Source: Janthinobacterium sp. CG3 (GTDB lineage: Bacteria; Pseudomonadota; Gammaproteobacteria; Burkholderiales; Burkholderiaceae_D). From it: a stretch of 64,000 bases of DNA. Below the pieces are notes generated by a model. That model was not told the origin of the DNA, made no database searches, and was given only the letters and a program-made list of their open reading frames with translations. The DNA lies in NCBI RefSeq assembly GCF_000344615.1, contig NZ_KB467824.1:711936-775935 (forward strand). The letters are read 5' to 3'. Made by a program: the position numbers and the translations under genes. This document shows, one piece after another, positions 54,729-64,000 of this stretch (its first letter is position 1; the number at the start of each line of letters is the position of its first letter).

Positions 54729-57700
54729 TTGGTCGCTCCCACCCGATACTTCATGGATCTGCCCGAACAGTTCGCCGATAAAGACCTTTTTTTCTTCGAG
54801 GACGGCAGTCAGCCGCACGCCGTCGGCGGCTTGCGCGGCGCGGACCTGGCCGCGCGCCTGCGGCGGGTCGGCAGCGCGCTGCAGGCCGTCGGCGCGGCGC
54901 AGCAACGCGTGCTGCTGGTACTGCCGCAGGGACAGGCCTACATCGAAGCCCTGCTGGGCTGCCTGCACGCCAATCTGGCGGCGGTCCCGCTGCCGCACCA
55001 TGCCGATCCCGCCAGGCTCGCCGCCGCCATCGTCCGCATCGGCGGCAATGCCGGAGCGATCTGCGTGCTGACCGACGCCGCCACCAAGGAACTGCTCGGC
55101 GACGCGTTGGCGCTCCCCGTGCTCGACCTCGCGCACCTGGCCGCGCAGGACGGCGCGCCGGCGCCGCCGCGCCAGCGCGCCGAGGACGACGCCGCCGTGC
55201 TCCTGTACACCTCGGGCTCGACCGGGGAGCCGAAAGGCATCGTGCTGAGCCACCGCAACCTGTGGGCGCAAGCCTCGGCCGGCGCCGCGCAATGGCGCCT
55301 GGGCGCCGACAGCCGGGTGCTGTCCTGGATGCCGCTGCAGCATAACTTCGGCCTGCACCTGGGCATCCTGGCGCCGCTGTCGCAAGGCGCCAGCAGTGTG
55401 CTGATGGCGCCGGCGCGGTTCGTCGAGTCGCCGGCCGCCTGGTTCAGGGCCATCGACCAGTACCGCGCCACCCATACCGGCGCGCCCAATTTCGCCCTCG
55501 ACGTCTGCCACGCCAGGATACGCGCCGAGGAAGTGGAGGGCGTCCTGCTCGACTCGCTGCAAGCGCTCGTTTGCGGCGGCGAGCCGGTCAGGAAAGACAC
55601 CTGCGACCGCTTTGCCGAGCGCTTCGGCGCGCTGGGCTTCGACGCCGCCGTCCTGTGCCCCCATTACGGCATGTCCGAGGCCGGCGCCGTGAGCACGCGC
55701 GGCGCCGGACGCGCCGGTGCGCGCTTCCTGGCGCTCGACCTGGCCGCCGTGCAGCGGCGCGAGGTCCGCCCGGCCGCCGACGGCGGCGCCGTGCGCTTCG
55801 CCGCCAGTTGCGGCGAGCCGGGCGCAACCGGCGCCCAGGTCTGCATCGTCGATCCCGACACGCTGACGCCCTGCGCGGGCGGACGCATCGGCGAGGTCTG
55901 GATTCGTTCGGCCGGCGTCGCCACCGGCTACCTGCGGCGCGACGCCGACACCGCGCAGACCTTCGGCGTCGTCCCGGCGGGCGGCGGGCAGGGCTTTTTG
56001 CGCTCGGGCGACCTGGGCTTTGTCGAGGGGCGCCAGTTGTACGTGGTGGGCCGCATCAAGGAACTGATGATCATGCGCGGCAAGAACCACTATCCGGCCG
56101 ACATCGAGGCCAGCGCCAGCGCAGCCGTGCCGGAATTGGCGCTGCCGGTGGCCGCCTTTTCGGTCGAGGTCGACGAGCAGGAAAGACTGGTGATCGTGCA
56201 GGAGGTGGGCGAAGCGCTTGGCGTCGCCGAATTCGAGGCGCTGTGCCGGCGCATCGTCGCGGCGCTCTCGGAAGCGCACGGCGTCGAGGTCCACGAGGTA
56301 TGCCTGGTGGCGGTCGGCGAGATCGCCGCCACCGCCAGCGGCAAACTGCAGCGCGGCCAGTGCCGCCAGGCCTATTTGGAGCAGGCGCTGCGTGTGCGGC
56401 ACCGCCATTGCGCGCGCCGGCGCGCGCAGCCGGCCCCGGCCGCCGAGGCGGCGGCGCCGCGCAGCGCGCCGGCCGATGTGCCGGCGGCGTTGCGCGATCA
56501 AGTTTTGCTGGCCTGCCTGGACATCGATGGCGACAAGCTCGACCAGGTCGGCGCGCTGGCCGAACTGGGCCTCAATTCGATCGAGTATATCCAGATCGCG
56601 CGGCAGATCGAAATCGTCTTCGGCATACGTTTCGAACCCACGTTGCTGTTCAAGTACCGTCGCTTCGACGAATTGGCGCGTTACCTGCAGGCGCGCCTGG
56701 CGGGCGGCGCCGCGCCGGCCGACGCCGACGCCGCGCCGGCCGGGCGCACGCGCCGCGCCGCCGGGCCTTCCGAGGTGGCCGTCATCGGCATGAGTTGCCA
56801 TTTCCCGGGCGGGGCCAGCGACCCGCAGCGCTTTTGGGACAATCTGCTGCAGGGCAGGGACGGCATCGCGCCGCTGCCGGCCGAACGCGCGGCCTGGTTC
56901 GCCCAGGCCGACGGCGCCGCCGACTGGCACGCCTCGGGCGCCTTCCCGCAATGGGGCGGCTTCATCGACGGCGTCGACACCTTCGACGCCGACTTCTTCG
57001 GCATCGCCCCGCTGGAGGCGGAATGCCTCGACCCGCAGCAGCGCAAGCTGCTGGAACTGAGCTGGAGCGTGTTCGAGCATGCCGGCTACAATCCGCGCCA
57101 CTTCAAGGGCCGCGACGTCGGCCTGTTCGTCGGCGCCCACAGCGTCGACTACCTCGACCTGGCCAGCAACCGCGCCGCCTTGCGCGACCTGTACGGCGCC
57201 TATCTCGATTCCGGCATGCATATGAGCCTGATCGCCAACCGGGTCTCGCGCTGGTTCGACTTCAACGGTCCCAGCCAGGTGGTCAATACCGCCTGTTCCA
57301 GTTCGCTGGTCGCGCTGCACCATGCCGTCGAGAGCCTGGAGCGGGGCGATTGTAGCGTGGCGGTGGCGGCCGGCATCAACCTGATCCTGTCGCCGCGCAT
57401 TTACTGCGCCAGCCACAGCGCCGGCATGCTGGCGCCCGACGGCCGCTGCAAATCCTTCGACGCGCGGGCCAACGGCTTCGTGCGCGCCGAAGGCTATGGC
57501 GCGGTCCTGCTCAAGCCGTACCAGGATGCGCTGCGCGACGGCGACCGGATTTATGGCGTCGTCCGCGCGGCCTGCGTCAACCACGACGGCCAGTCCAATT
57601 CGCTGCGCGCCCCCAACCTGAACGCGCAGAGGCGCCTGATCCGCGACGCCTGGCGCCAGGCCGGCGTGGCGCCGCGCAGCGTTGGCTACATCGAGGCGCA

Positions 57701-60700
57701 CGGCACCGGCACGCCGTTGGGCGACCCGATCGAGGTGCAGGCGCTGCGGGAGGCTTTCCAGCAGCTCGAAGCGGACCCCGGCGCCCCTGCCGCGGCCGCT
57801 TCCTGCGTGATCGGCACGGCCAAAACGAATATCGGCCATTGCGAATCGGCGGCCGGCATGGCCGGCATGATCAAGGTGCTGCTGGCGATGCAGCACGGGG
57901 TCCTGCCGGGCATGCTGCATTTCACCGAACGCAATCCATTCATCGACCTGGACGGCAGTCCCTTCCGCCTGGGCGGGCAGACGCAGCCGTGGATCCCGGT
58001 GACGCTCGACGGTGTCGCCCTGCCGCGCCTGGCCGGCGTCAGTTCCTTCGGTTTTGGCGGCGTCAATGCGCATGTGGTGCTGGAAGAGCATCTGCCGCCG
58101 GCGCCCGCGGCGCAGCAGGGCGCGCAGGGCCCGTTCGCGGTGCCGCTGTCGGCGCGCGACGACGACGCGCTGCGGCGCCAGGCGCGGCAATTGCTGGAGG
58201 CGCTGGACGGCGGGCGGGAAGGCGGCGCCGGCCTGGCCGACATCGCCTATACCCTGCAGGTGGGGCGCGCGGCGATGGCCCGGCGACTAGCGGTGCTGGC
58301 CGTCTCCATCGACGGCTTGCGCGCGCAGCTGCGCGGCTGGCTGGCCGGCGCCGCGGTGGCGGGCGTGTATGCGCAGGGAGCGGCGCCGCCGCCCGACGCC
58401 GCGGCGCAGCGCCTGATGGCCGCCTGGCTCGACGGCGCCGACGTCGACTGGGCCAGCCTGCATGGCACGCCGGCGCCGCGCCGCGTCGCCTTGCCGACCT
58501 ACCCGTTCGCGCCCGACCGCTACTGGATCGAAGCGGCGCGGCCGCCGGCGGCGGCGCCGGCCGATGGCGCGGCGTGGCTGCATCCGCTGTTACAGCGCAA
58601 TACCTCGGACCTGGGCCAGCAGCGCTTCAGTTCCGTTTTCAGCGGCGACGAATTTTTCCTGGCCGACCATGTGGTGGGCGGCAAGCGCGTCCTGCCGGGC
58701 GTGGCGCAGCTGGAAATGGCCTGCGCGGCGGCCTTGCTGGCGTCGGGCGCCGACGCCGCCGACGGCGTGCGCCTGGCCGACGTCGCCTGGCTGCGCCCGG
58801 TGGTGGTGGGCGATACGCCGCTGGAAGTGCAGGTCCTGCTGGCGCGGCGCGGCGACGGCGCCATCGATTTCCGCATCTGCAGCCTCGACCCGCAGGGGCG
58901 GGAAGTGCTGCACAGCCAGGGCGCGGCGCGGCTCGGCCAGTGCGCCGTGCCGGCGCCGCTCGACCTGGACGACTGGCGCCGGCGATGCGGCGCGGCGCAG
59001 TGGTCGGCCGAACAGTGCTACGCGGCGTACGCCGGCATGGGCATCGAGTACGGTCCGGCCTTGCGCGCCGTGCGCGCTATCGACTGCGGCGACGGACAGG
59101 CGCTGGCCGGGCTCGAACTGCCGGCGTGCGTCGGCGGATCGGGCCGCTACCGCCTGCATCCAAGCCTGCTCGACGCGGCGCTGCACGCCTCGCTGGGCCT
59201 GATGCGGGGCGTGCCGGCCGGTTCCGCTCCCGCGCTGCCGTTTGCGCTGGACAGCCTGGAAATCGTCGCGCCCTGCGATGCGCTGATGTGGTCGGCGTTG
59301 CGCCACGCCGGCGGCGCCGGGGCGGGCAAGTTCGACGTCGATCTCTGCGATGCGCAGGGGCGGGTGGCGGTGCGCTTGCGCGGCCTGGCCATGCGCGCCG
59401 CCAGCGCGGCGGCGCCCGCCGCCGTCCACGACGGCAGGCAGGCGCTGTATCCGGTGTGGGACGCGGTTGGCGCCAGCGCCACGCTGCCGTCGGCGCCGCA
59501 GCGCGTGCTGCTGGTCAATGCCGAGCCGGGCGAGCTGGAGACGCTGCGCCTGCGCCACCGGCACGCGCAGGCCTGGACCGCGGCGGCCGGCGCCGGCGCG
59601 CTCTCGCCGCAACTGGCGCAACTGGCACAGCTGGGCGAGTTTGAGCATATCGTCTGGCGCGTCCCGGCGCAGCGGCCATGCGGACCGCACGACGAGGAGT
59701 TGATCGCCGCGCAGCAGGAGGGCGTGGTGGGCGGCTTCCACCTGATCAAGGCCTTGCTGGAACTGGGTTATGGCGCGCGCGCGCTGGAATGGACGGTGCT
59801 GACGACCCAGACGCAGGCGCTGCACGCGGGCGAGGAACTGCGTCCGGCGCACGCCAGCGTGCATGGCCTGGTGGGCTCGATGGCCAAGGAATATCCGAAC
59901 TGGGCGGTGCGCCTGGTCGACCTGCCGGCCGACGGCGCGCCCGCGCTGGCGCAGATGATGGATTGGCCCTGCGACCCGGACGGCGACGCGCTGGTCTGGC
60001 GCGGCGGCCTGTGCTACCGGCAGCGCCTGCTGCCGGGCGACATGCCGGCGGCCGGGCCAAGCCGTTATCGCCAGGGTGGCGTATACGTGGTGATTGGCGG
60101 CGCCGGCGGCATCGGCGCGGCATGGAGCGAGCACATGATACGCACCCATGCGGCGGCCATCGTTTGGATCGGCCGGCGCCCGCTCGACGCGCAGATACAG
60201 GGGAAAATCGAGGCGCTGGCGGCGTTCGGCCCGGCGCCCGAGTATATCGCCGCCGACGCCGCCGATGCCGACGCGCTGGAAGGCGCCTACCAGCGGATCC
60301 GCCAGCGCCACGGGCGCGTGCATGGCGTGGTCAACGCGGCCATTGTCCTGGCCGACAAGAGCCTGGGCAATATGGACGAGGCGCGCTTTCGCGCCGGGCT
60401 GGCCGCCAAGGTCGACGTCAGCGTGCGGCTGGCGCAGGTCTTCGGACGGGAGGAACTCGATTTCATGCTGTTTTTCTCGTCCCTGCAAAGCTTCTCCAAG
60501 GCGGCCGGGCAGAGCAACTACGCGGCCGGCTGCACCTTCAAGGACGCCTTCGGGCTGCAGCTGGGACGCAGCCAAGCCTACCCGGTCAGGGTGATCAACT
60601 GGGGCTACTGGGGCAGCGTCGGCGTCGTCGCGGCGCCGGCCTACCGCGAGCGGATGGCGCAGATGGGCTTTGCGTCGATCGAAGCGCAGGACGGCATGCT

Positions 60701-61055
60701 GGCCCTCGACGCCCTGTTGCAGGGATCGCCGCCGCAGATGGCCTTCGTCAAGACCGCCGCGGCGGCGCCCGCGCCCGCCGAGATGGTTAGCGTGTATCCG
60801 CCGGCGAGCGCGCTGGCCGCCGGCGCCGAACCGGCCCTGCTCGACCAGGTGCACGCGATGCTGGCCAGGCTCACGGCCGAATTGCGCGAGCGGGCGGAAT
60901 TCTCCGGCGTGAACGACGAGGCCGGCCTTGCTCCCGCCTTGCTCGACGCCCTCAGCGCGCGCCTGCTGCAAGACTACGCCCTGGACCTCGATCCGGCCGT
61001 GATGGCGCGCCTGCTGGCGCCGGACGATGCCGTCAGCCATTCCCACCCCACCTAG
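54729..61055 (+). CDS. Polyketide synthase 1: FAAL-type AL-ACP-KS-DH-KR (trans-AT)
   Basis: A 2108-residue PKS. Residues 1-560 are an adenylation/acyl-AMP ligase domain (LLYTSGSTGEPKG about 157-169) with FAAL-like text (MPLQHNFGLHLGIL, GAPNFALDVC). An ACP follows with phosphopantetheine site Ser617 in LGLNSIEY. The KS spans about 683-1117 with Cys856, His991 and His1037 all present. A short linker with LPTYPFAPDRYW (about 1255) replaces an AT domain. The DH (about 1284-1570) has His1314 in HVVGGKRVLP and Asp1482. The KR (about 1580-2000) has GGAGGIG, Ser1918 and Tyr1931. There is no ER and no C-terminal ACP; residues 2010-2108 are helical and may dock to PKS 2. The start is TTG 54729, because GGAGA lies seven bases before it; ATG 54753 lacks such a site. 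Confidence 0.93.
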   Translation: MVAPTRYFMDLPEQFADKDLFFFEDGSQPHAVGGLRGADLAARLRRVGSALQAVGAAQQRVLLVLPQGQAYIEALLGCLHANLAAVPLPHHADPARLAAAIVRIGGNAGAICVLTDAATKELLGDALALPVLDLAHLAAQDGAPAPPRQRAEDDAAVLLYTSGSTGEPKGIVLSHRNLWAQASAGAAQWRLGADSRVLSWMPLQHNFGLHLGILAPLSQGASSVLMAPARFVESPAAWFRAIDQYRATHTGAPNFALDVCHARIRAEEVEGVLLDSLQALVCGGEPVRKDTCDRFAERFGALGFDAAVLCPHYGMSEAGAVSTRGAGRAGARFLALDLAAVQRREVRPAADGGAVRFAASCGEPGATGAQVCIVDPDTLTPCAGGRIGEVWIRSAGVATGYLRRDADTAQTFGVVPAGGGQGFLRSGDLGFVEGRQLYVVGRIKELMIMRGKNHYPADIEASASAAVPELALPVAAFSVEVDEQERLVIVQEVGEALGVAEFEALCRRIVAALSEAHGVEVHEVCLVAVGEIAATASGKLQRGQCRQAYLEQALRVRHRHCARRRAQPAPAAEAAAPRSAPADVPAALRDQVLLACLDIDGDKLDQVGALAELGLNSIEYIQIARQIEIVFGIRFEPTLLFKYRRFDELARYLQARLAGGAAPADADAAPAGRTRRAAGPSEVAVIGMSCHFPGGASDPQRFWDNLLQGRDGIAPLPAERAAWFAQADGAADWHASGAFPQWGGFIDGVDTFDADFFGIAPLEAECLDPQQRKLLELSWSVFEHAGYNPRHFKGRDVGLFVGAHSVDYLDLASNRAALRDLYGAYLDSGMHMSLIANRVSRWFDFNGPSQVVNTACSSSLVALHHAVESLERGDCSVAVAAGINLILSPRIYCASHSAGMLAPDGRCKSFDARANGFVRAEGYGAVLLKPYQDALRDGDRIYGVVRAACVNHDGQSNSLRAPNLNAQRRLIRDAWRQAGVAPRSVGYIEAHGTGTPLGDPIEVQALREAFQQLEADPGAPAAAASCVIGTAKTNIGHCESAAGMAGMIKVLLAMQHGVLPGMLHFTERNPFIDLDGSPFRLGGQTQPWIPVTLDGVALPRLAGVSSFGFGGVNAHVVLEEHLPPAPAAQQGAQGPFAVPLSARDDDALRRQARQLLEALDGGREGGAGLADIAYTLQVGRAAMARRLAVLAVSIDGLRAQLRGWLAGAAVAGVYAQGAAPPPDAAAQRLMAAWLDGADVDWASLHGTPAPRRVALPTYPFAPDRYWIEAARPPAAAPADGAAWLHPLLQRNTSDLGQQRFSSVFSGDEFFLADHVVGGKRVLPGVAQLEMACAAALLASGADAADGVRLADVAWLRPVVVGDTPLEVQVLLARRGDGAIDFRICSLDPQGREVLHSQGAARLGQCAVPAPLDLDDWRRRCGAAQWSAEQCYAAYAGMGIEYGPALRAVRAIDCGDGQALAGLELPACVGGSGRYRLHPSLLDAALHASLGLMRGVPAGSAPALPFALDSLEIVAPCDALMWSALRHAGGAGAGKFDVDLCDAQGRVAVRLRGLAMRAASAAAPAAVHDGRQALYPVWDAVGASATLPSAPQRVLLVNAEPGELETLRLRHRHAQAWTAAAGAGALSPQLAQLAQLGEFEHIVWRVPAQRPCGPHDEELIAAQQEGVVGGFHLIKALLELGYGARALEWTVLTTQTQALHAGEELRPAHASVHGLVGSMAKEYPNWAVRLVDLPADGAPALAQMMDWPCDPDGDALVWRGGLCYRQRLLPGDMPAAGPSRYRQGGVYVVIGGAGGIGAAWSEHMIRTHAAAIVWIGRRPLDAQIQGKIEALAAFGPAPEYIAADAADADALEGAYQRIRQRHGRVHGVVNAAIVLADKSLGNMDEARFRAGLAAKVDVSVRLAQVFGREELDFMLFFSSLQSFSKAAGQSNYAAGCTFKDAFGLQLGRSQAYPVRVINWGYWGSVGVVAAPAYRERMAQMGFASIEAQDGMLALDALLQGSPPQMAFVKTAAAAPAPAEMVSVYPPASALAAGAEPALLDQVHAMLARLTAELRERAEFSGVNDEAGLAPALLDALSARLLQDYALDLDPAVMARLLAPDDAVSHSHPT

Positions 61056-61069
61056 CGGATAAGTGAAAA

Positions 61070-64000
61070 ATGTTGCCTGAAAATAATAAATTACTGCGCA
61101 TGGCGCGGTATCTGGTTGAGCAGCACAAGGACGTTTTCGAGGGCGCGGCCACGCGCGCGCCGCGGCGTGCGCCCTTGATGGACGATTACGAGGCGGCGCT
61201 CGCGGAGCTGCTATGGAGCGAACTGGGCGCGATGGGACTGGCGTGGCTGGAACAGGCCAGCGTCGCCCAGGCGCGCCAGTTGCTGGGCATCAGTCCGCTC
61301 TACGAGCGCTGGCTGGAACAAAGCCTGCGCATGCTGGCCGCGCTGGGCTACCTGCACAGCGGCGCCGACGGCTATAGCGCGCGCGACGCCAAGCCGCGCG
61401 CGCCGGCCGAGGCCTGGCGCGCGTGGTCGCGCGACAGCGCCGCCTGGCTCGATTGCGCCGACCTGCGGGCCAGGGTGGCGCTGAGCGAGGCGACCTTGCG
61501 CGCGCTGCCGGCGATTTTGCGCGGCGGCGTGCCGGCCACCGAGGTCATGTTCCCCAATTCGTCGCTCGCCCTGGTCGAGGGCATTTACAAGGGCAACGCG
61601 GTGGCCGACTATTTCAACGCCGCGCTGGCCGACACCCTGGTCGGCATCGTCGAGCGGCGCCAGGGCCAGGGCGGCGAAGGCGGCATCCGCATCCTGGAAA
61701 TCGGCGCCGGTACCGGCGGTACCAGCGCGCAGCTGTTCGCGCGCCTGCGCCCGTATCGGGACCAGGTGGCCGAGTACTGCTATACGGATGTGTCGAAGGC
61801 CTTCCTGTTCCACGCCGAAAAGGAGTACGGCGCGGCCCACCCTTACCTGACCTACCAGATCTTCGACGCCGGCTTGCCGCTCGCCGGACAGGGCATCGCG
61901 GCGGGCGCCTACGACGTGGTGGTGGCGACCAACGTGCTGCACGCCACCAGCAATATCCGCACCAGCCTGCGCAACGCCAAGGCGGCGCTGCGCAGCGGCG
62001 GGGTGTTGTTGTTAAACGAGATCAACGGCGCCGATTTGTTCACCCACTTGACGTTCGGCCTGCTCGAAGGCTGGTGGTTGTACGAGGACGCCGCCTTGCG
62101 CGTGCCGGGATGCCCGGCCCTGTCGGCGCAAAGTTGGCAAACGGTGCTGGAGCAGGAAGGCTTTCGCGATGTCGCCTTCCCGGCGCGGCGCGGCCACGGC
62201 CTGGGCCAGCAGGTGATTGCCGCCGCCAGCGACGGCGTGGTGCGGCAGGTGCGGGCCCAGGTGGGCGCCAGCGCCGCGCCGGCACCGGCGCCGGCCGCCT
62301 GCGCCGCGCCGGCCGCCGCCGGCGCCCCGTTGGCGGCCGGCGCCGACGCGCGCCTCGCGGCAGGCGCCGTGGCGCGCTTCAAGAAACTGATCAGCGATAC
62401 CTTGCGCGTGCCGCTGCACAAGATCGACGCCGGCGCGCAACTGGCGCAGTACGGCATCGATTCGATTCTCATCGTGCAACTGACCAACGCCCTGCGCCAG
62501 GTCTTCGCCGATGTCGGCAGCACGCTGTTTTTCGAATGCCTGACCATCGATGCGCTGGTCGCCCATTTTATCGAACACCAGCCGGTGGCCTTGGCGACAT
62601 GGCTGGGATTGGACCAGGCGGCCGTGCCGGCGCGCGCCGAGACGCCGCGCGCGCCGCCGCCGCCGCCCGGCGCCGCCGCGCCGGCGCCCGCGCCGGTTGC
62701 GCTCCCGGCCGGGACGCAGGAGGTCGCCATCGTTGGCCTGGCCGGCCGTTATGCCGGCGCGGAAAACGTCGAGCAATTCTGGGCGCACCTGAAGGCGGGG
62801 ACCAACTGCATCACCGAGGTGCCCGCCGCGCGCTGGGACTCGGCCCTGTACTTTGACGCCGACAAGGGAAAGTCCGGCAAAACCTATAGCAAATGGGGCG
62901 GCTTCATCGACAGCGCCGATTGTTTCGACCCGCTGTTCTTCAATATTTCCCCGTACGAGGCGGAAAAAATGAGTCCGCAGGAGCGGCTGTTCCTGGAAGA
63001 AGCCTACCGCAGCATCGAGGACGCCGGCTATACGCCGGCCAGCCTGGCCGAGGATGGCGCCGTGGGCGTCTTTGTCGGCGTGATGAACGAAAACTACGTG
63101 GGCGGCGCGCGCTATTGGTCGGTCGCCAACCGGGTCTCCTACCTGCTCGACTTCCACGGCCCCAGCATCGCGGTCGACACCGCTTGCTCGTCGTCGCTGA
63201 CGGCGCTGCACCTGGCGCTGGAGAGTCTGCGCAGCGGTAGTTGCGCCTGCGCGATCGCCGGCGGCGTCAACCTGATACTCGATCCCGGCCATTACGTCGG
63301 CCTGTCCGCGATGGCGATGCTGTCGTCCGGCGACGCCTGCAAATCGTTCGGCGCCGACGCCGACGGCTTCGTCGACGGCGAAGGCGTGGGCGCGGTGGTG
63401 CTCAAGCCTTTGCAGGCGGCGATCGCCGCCGGCGACCAGATCTACGGCGTCATCAAGGGTAGCATGCTCAACGCCGGCGGCAAGACCAATGGCTACACGG
63501 TGCCCAATCCGCTGGCGCAGACCCAGCTTATCGGCGACGCGTTGCGGCGCGCCGGCGTGCATGCGCGCAGCGTCAGCTATATCGAGGCGCACGGCACCGG
63601 CACCGCGCTGGGCGATCCGATCGAGATCCGCGGGCTGGCGCAGGCGTTTGGACGGGATACGCAGGAGCGCCAGTTTTGCGCGATCGGCTCGGCCAAGTCG
63701 AACATCGGCCATTGCGAAAGCGCGGCCGGCATCGCCGGCCTGACCAAGGTGCTGCTGCAAATGCGCCATGGCCAGCTGGCGCCGTCGCTGCATGCGCGCG
63801 CGCTCAATCCGAATATCGATTTTTCGGCGACGCCGTTCGTGGTGCAGCAGGAGCTGGCCGACTGGACGCGTCCGAGCGTGAGCATCGACGGCGTGCTGCG
63901 CGAGTATCCGCGCATCGCCGGCGTTTCCTCGTTCGGCGCCGGCGGCGCCAACGCCCACGTGGTGCTGCAGGAGTATGTGGCGGCGGCGCGGCCGGCGATG
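61070..64000 (+). CDS. Polyketide synthase 2, partial: MT-ACP-KS- (runs off the window)
   Basis: This gene opens 14 bases after PKS 1, and its frame stays open to the end of the window (977 residues so far). Residues about 30-390 are a C-methyltransferase domain with the SAM-binding motif ILEIGAGTGGTS near 208 and a later VVVATNVLHAT. An ACP follows with Ser465 in YGIDSILIV. A KS occupies about 550-970 with Cys706 (DTACSSS), His841 (EAHGTGT) and His881 (NIGHCESAAG). No AT domain occurs between these. The MT-ACP pair has no KS of its own in this protein and probably completes the KS-DH-KR module of PKS 1. Ala/Pro-rich linkers separate the domains. The next domains are outside the window. Confidence 0.92.
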   Translation, partial: MLPENNKLLRMARYLVEQHKDVFEGAATRAPRRAPLMDDYEAALAELLWSELGAMGLAWLEQASVAQARQLLGISPLYERWLEQSLRMLAALGYLHSGADGYSARDAKPRAPAEAWRAWSRDSAAWLDCADLRARVALSEATLRALPAILRGGVPATEVMFPNSSLALVEGIYKGNAVADYFNAALADTLVGIVERRQGQGGEGGIRILEIGAGTGGTSAQLFARLRPYRDQVAEYCYTDVSKAFLFHAEKEYGAAHPYLTYQIFDAGLPLAGQGIAAGAYDVVVATNVLHATSNIRTSLRNAKAALRSGGVLLLNEINGADLFTHLTFGLLEGWWLYEDAALRVPGCPALSAQSWQTVLEQEGFRDVAFPARRGHGLGQQVIAAASDGVVRQVRAQVGASAAPAPAPAACAAPAAAGAPLAAGADARLAAGAVARFKKLISDTLRVPLHKIDAGAQLAQYGIDSILIVQLTNALRQVFADVGSTLFFECLTIDALVAHFIEHQPVALATWLGLDQAAVPARAETPRAPPPPPGAAAPAPAPVALPAGTQEVAIVGLAGRYAGAENVEQFWAHLKAGTNCITEVPAARWDSALYFDADKGKSGKTYSKWGGFIDSADCFDPLFFNISPYEAEKMSPQERLFLEEAYRSIEDAGYTPASLAEDGAVGVFVGVMNENYVGGARYWSVANRVSYLLDFHGPSIAVDTACSSSLTALHLALESLRSGSCACAIAGGVNLILDPGHYVGLSAMAMLSSGDACKSFGADADGFVDGEGVGAVVLKPLQAAIAAGDQIYGVIKGSMLNAGGKTNGYTVPNPLAQTQLIGDALRRAGVHARSVSYIEAHGTGTALGDPIEIRGLAQAFGRDTQERQFCAIGSAKSNIGHCESAAGIAGLTKVLLQMRHGQLAPSLHARALNPNIDFSATPFVVQQELADWTRPSVSIDGVLREYPRIAGVSSFGAGGANAHVVLQEYVAAARPAM

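Noticed and set aside
54243..58190. Minus-strand open frame of 1315 codons opposite PKS 1
   Set aside because: The product is rich in Arg, Gln, His and Ala with no domain. It mirrors the codon bias of the PKS gene on the other strand, a common effect in GC-rich DNA.

Overview
The window is GC-rich, gene-dense chromosome from a flagellated betaproteobacterium. Gene order and protein character (thrS-infC-rpmI-rplT-pheST-ihfA-merR, RelA, ETF-ubiquinone oxidoreductase, lateral-type flagellins) point to Oxalobacteraceae of the Massilia/Duganella/Janthinobacterium group. That placement is inference; no search was run.

Layout. (1) 1-9040: end of a flagellar locus, fliN-fliP-fliQ-fliR-flhB-flhA on the plus strand with overlapping genes and no fliO. 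Facing it on the minus strand are a FliK-like hook-length gene and two LafA-like flagellin genes, the second with an alanine-rich insertion and an 18-G tract upstream. This resembles a lateral (Flag-2-type) flagellar system. (2) 9078-21101: housekeeping and carbon metabolism: ETF-QO, an SDR, a PAS-LuxR regulator, a 3-oxoacid CoA-transferase pair, DctA, 3-hydroxybutyrate dehydrogenase, an alpha/beta hydrolase, a RidA protein, RelA and a CDF metal exporter. BdhA, the CoA-transferase and DctA together suggest 3-hydroxybutyrate/acetoacetate and C4-dicarboxylate use. (3) 21600-25590: a GH18 chitinase of lower GC without a signal peptide, and a large secreted protein that looks like a glycoside hydrolase. 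(4) 25640-34164: three tRNA-Val genes in perfect 156-bp tandem units, then the translation cluster. infC uses a non-AUG start and the rpmI ribosome-binding site lies in a hairpin. (5) 34326-49606: regulation and signalling: two two-component pairs, a Crp/Fnr regulator, a chemotaxis receptor, prfC, and a TonB-receptor/YfiR/YfiN-like operon for c-di-GMP control.

(6) 50022-64000 (runs off the end): the start of a trans-AT polyketide biosynthetic cluster, all on the plus strand: MFS exporter, NodU/TobZ-type carbamoyltransferase, free-standing acyltransferase, chorismate-lyase-like protein, then two PKS proteins. The first PKS reads FAAL-type adenylation-ACP-KS-DH-KR; the second begins MT-ACP-KS and continues past the window. 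The simplest reading is that chorismate is converted to 4-hydroxybenzoate, which is adenylated and loaded on the first ACP. It is then extended by a module split over two proteins (KS-DH-KR / MT-ACP) to an alpha-methylated unsaturated aryl chain. The final product is probably carbamoylated and exported. I cannot assign a known compound. This is the most interesting system in the window.
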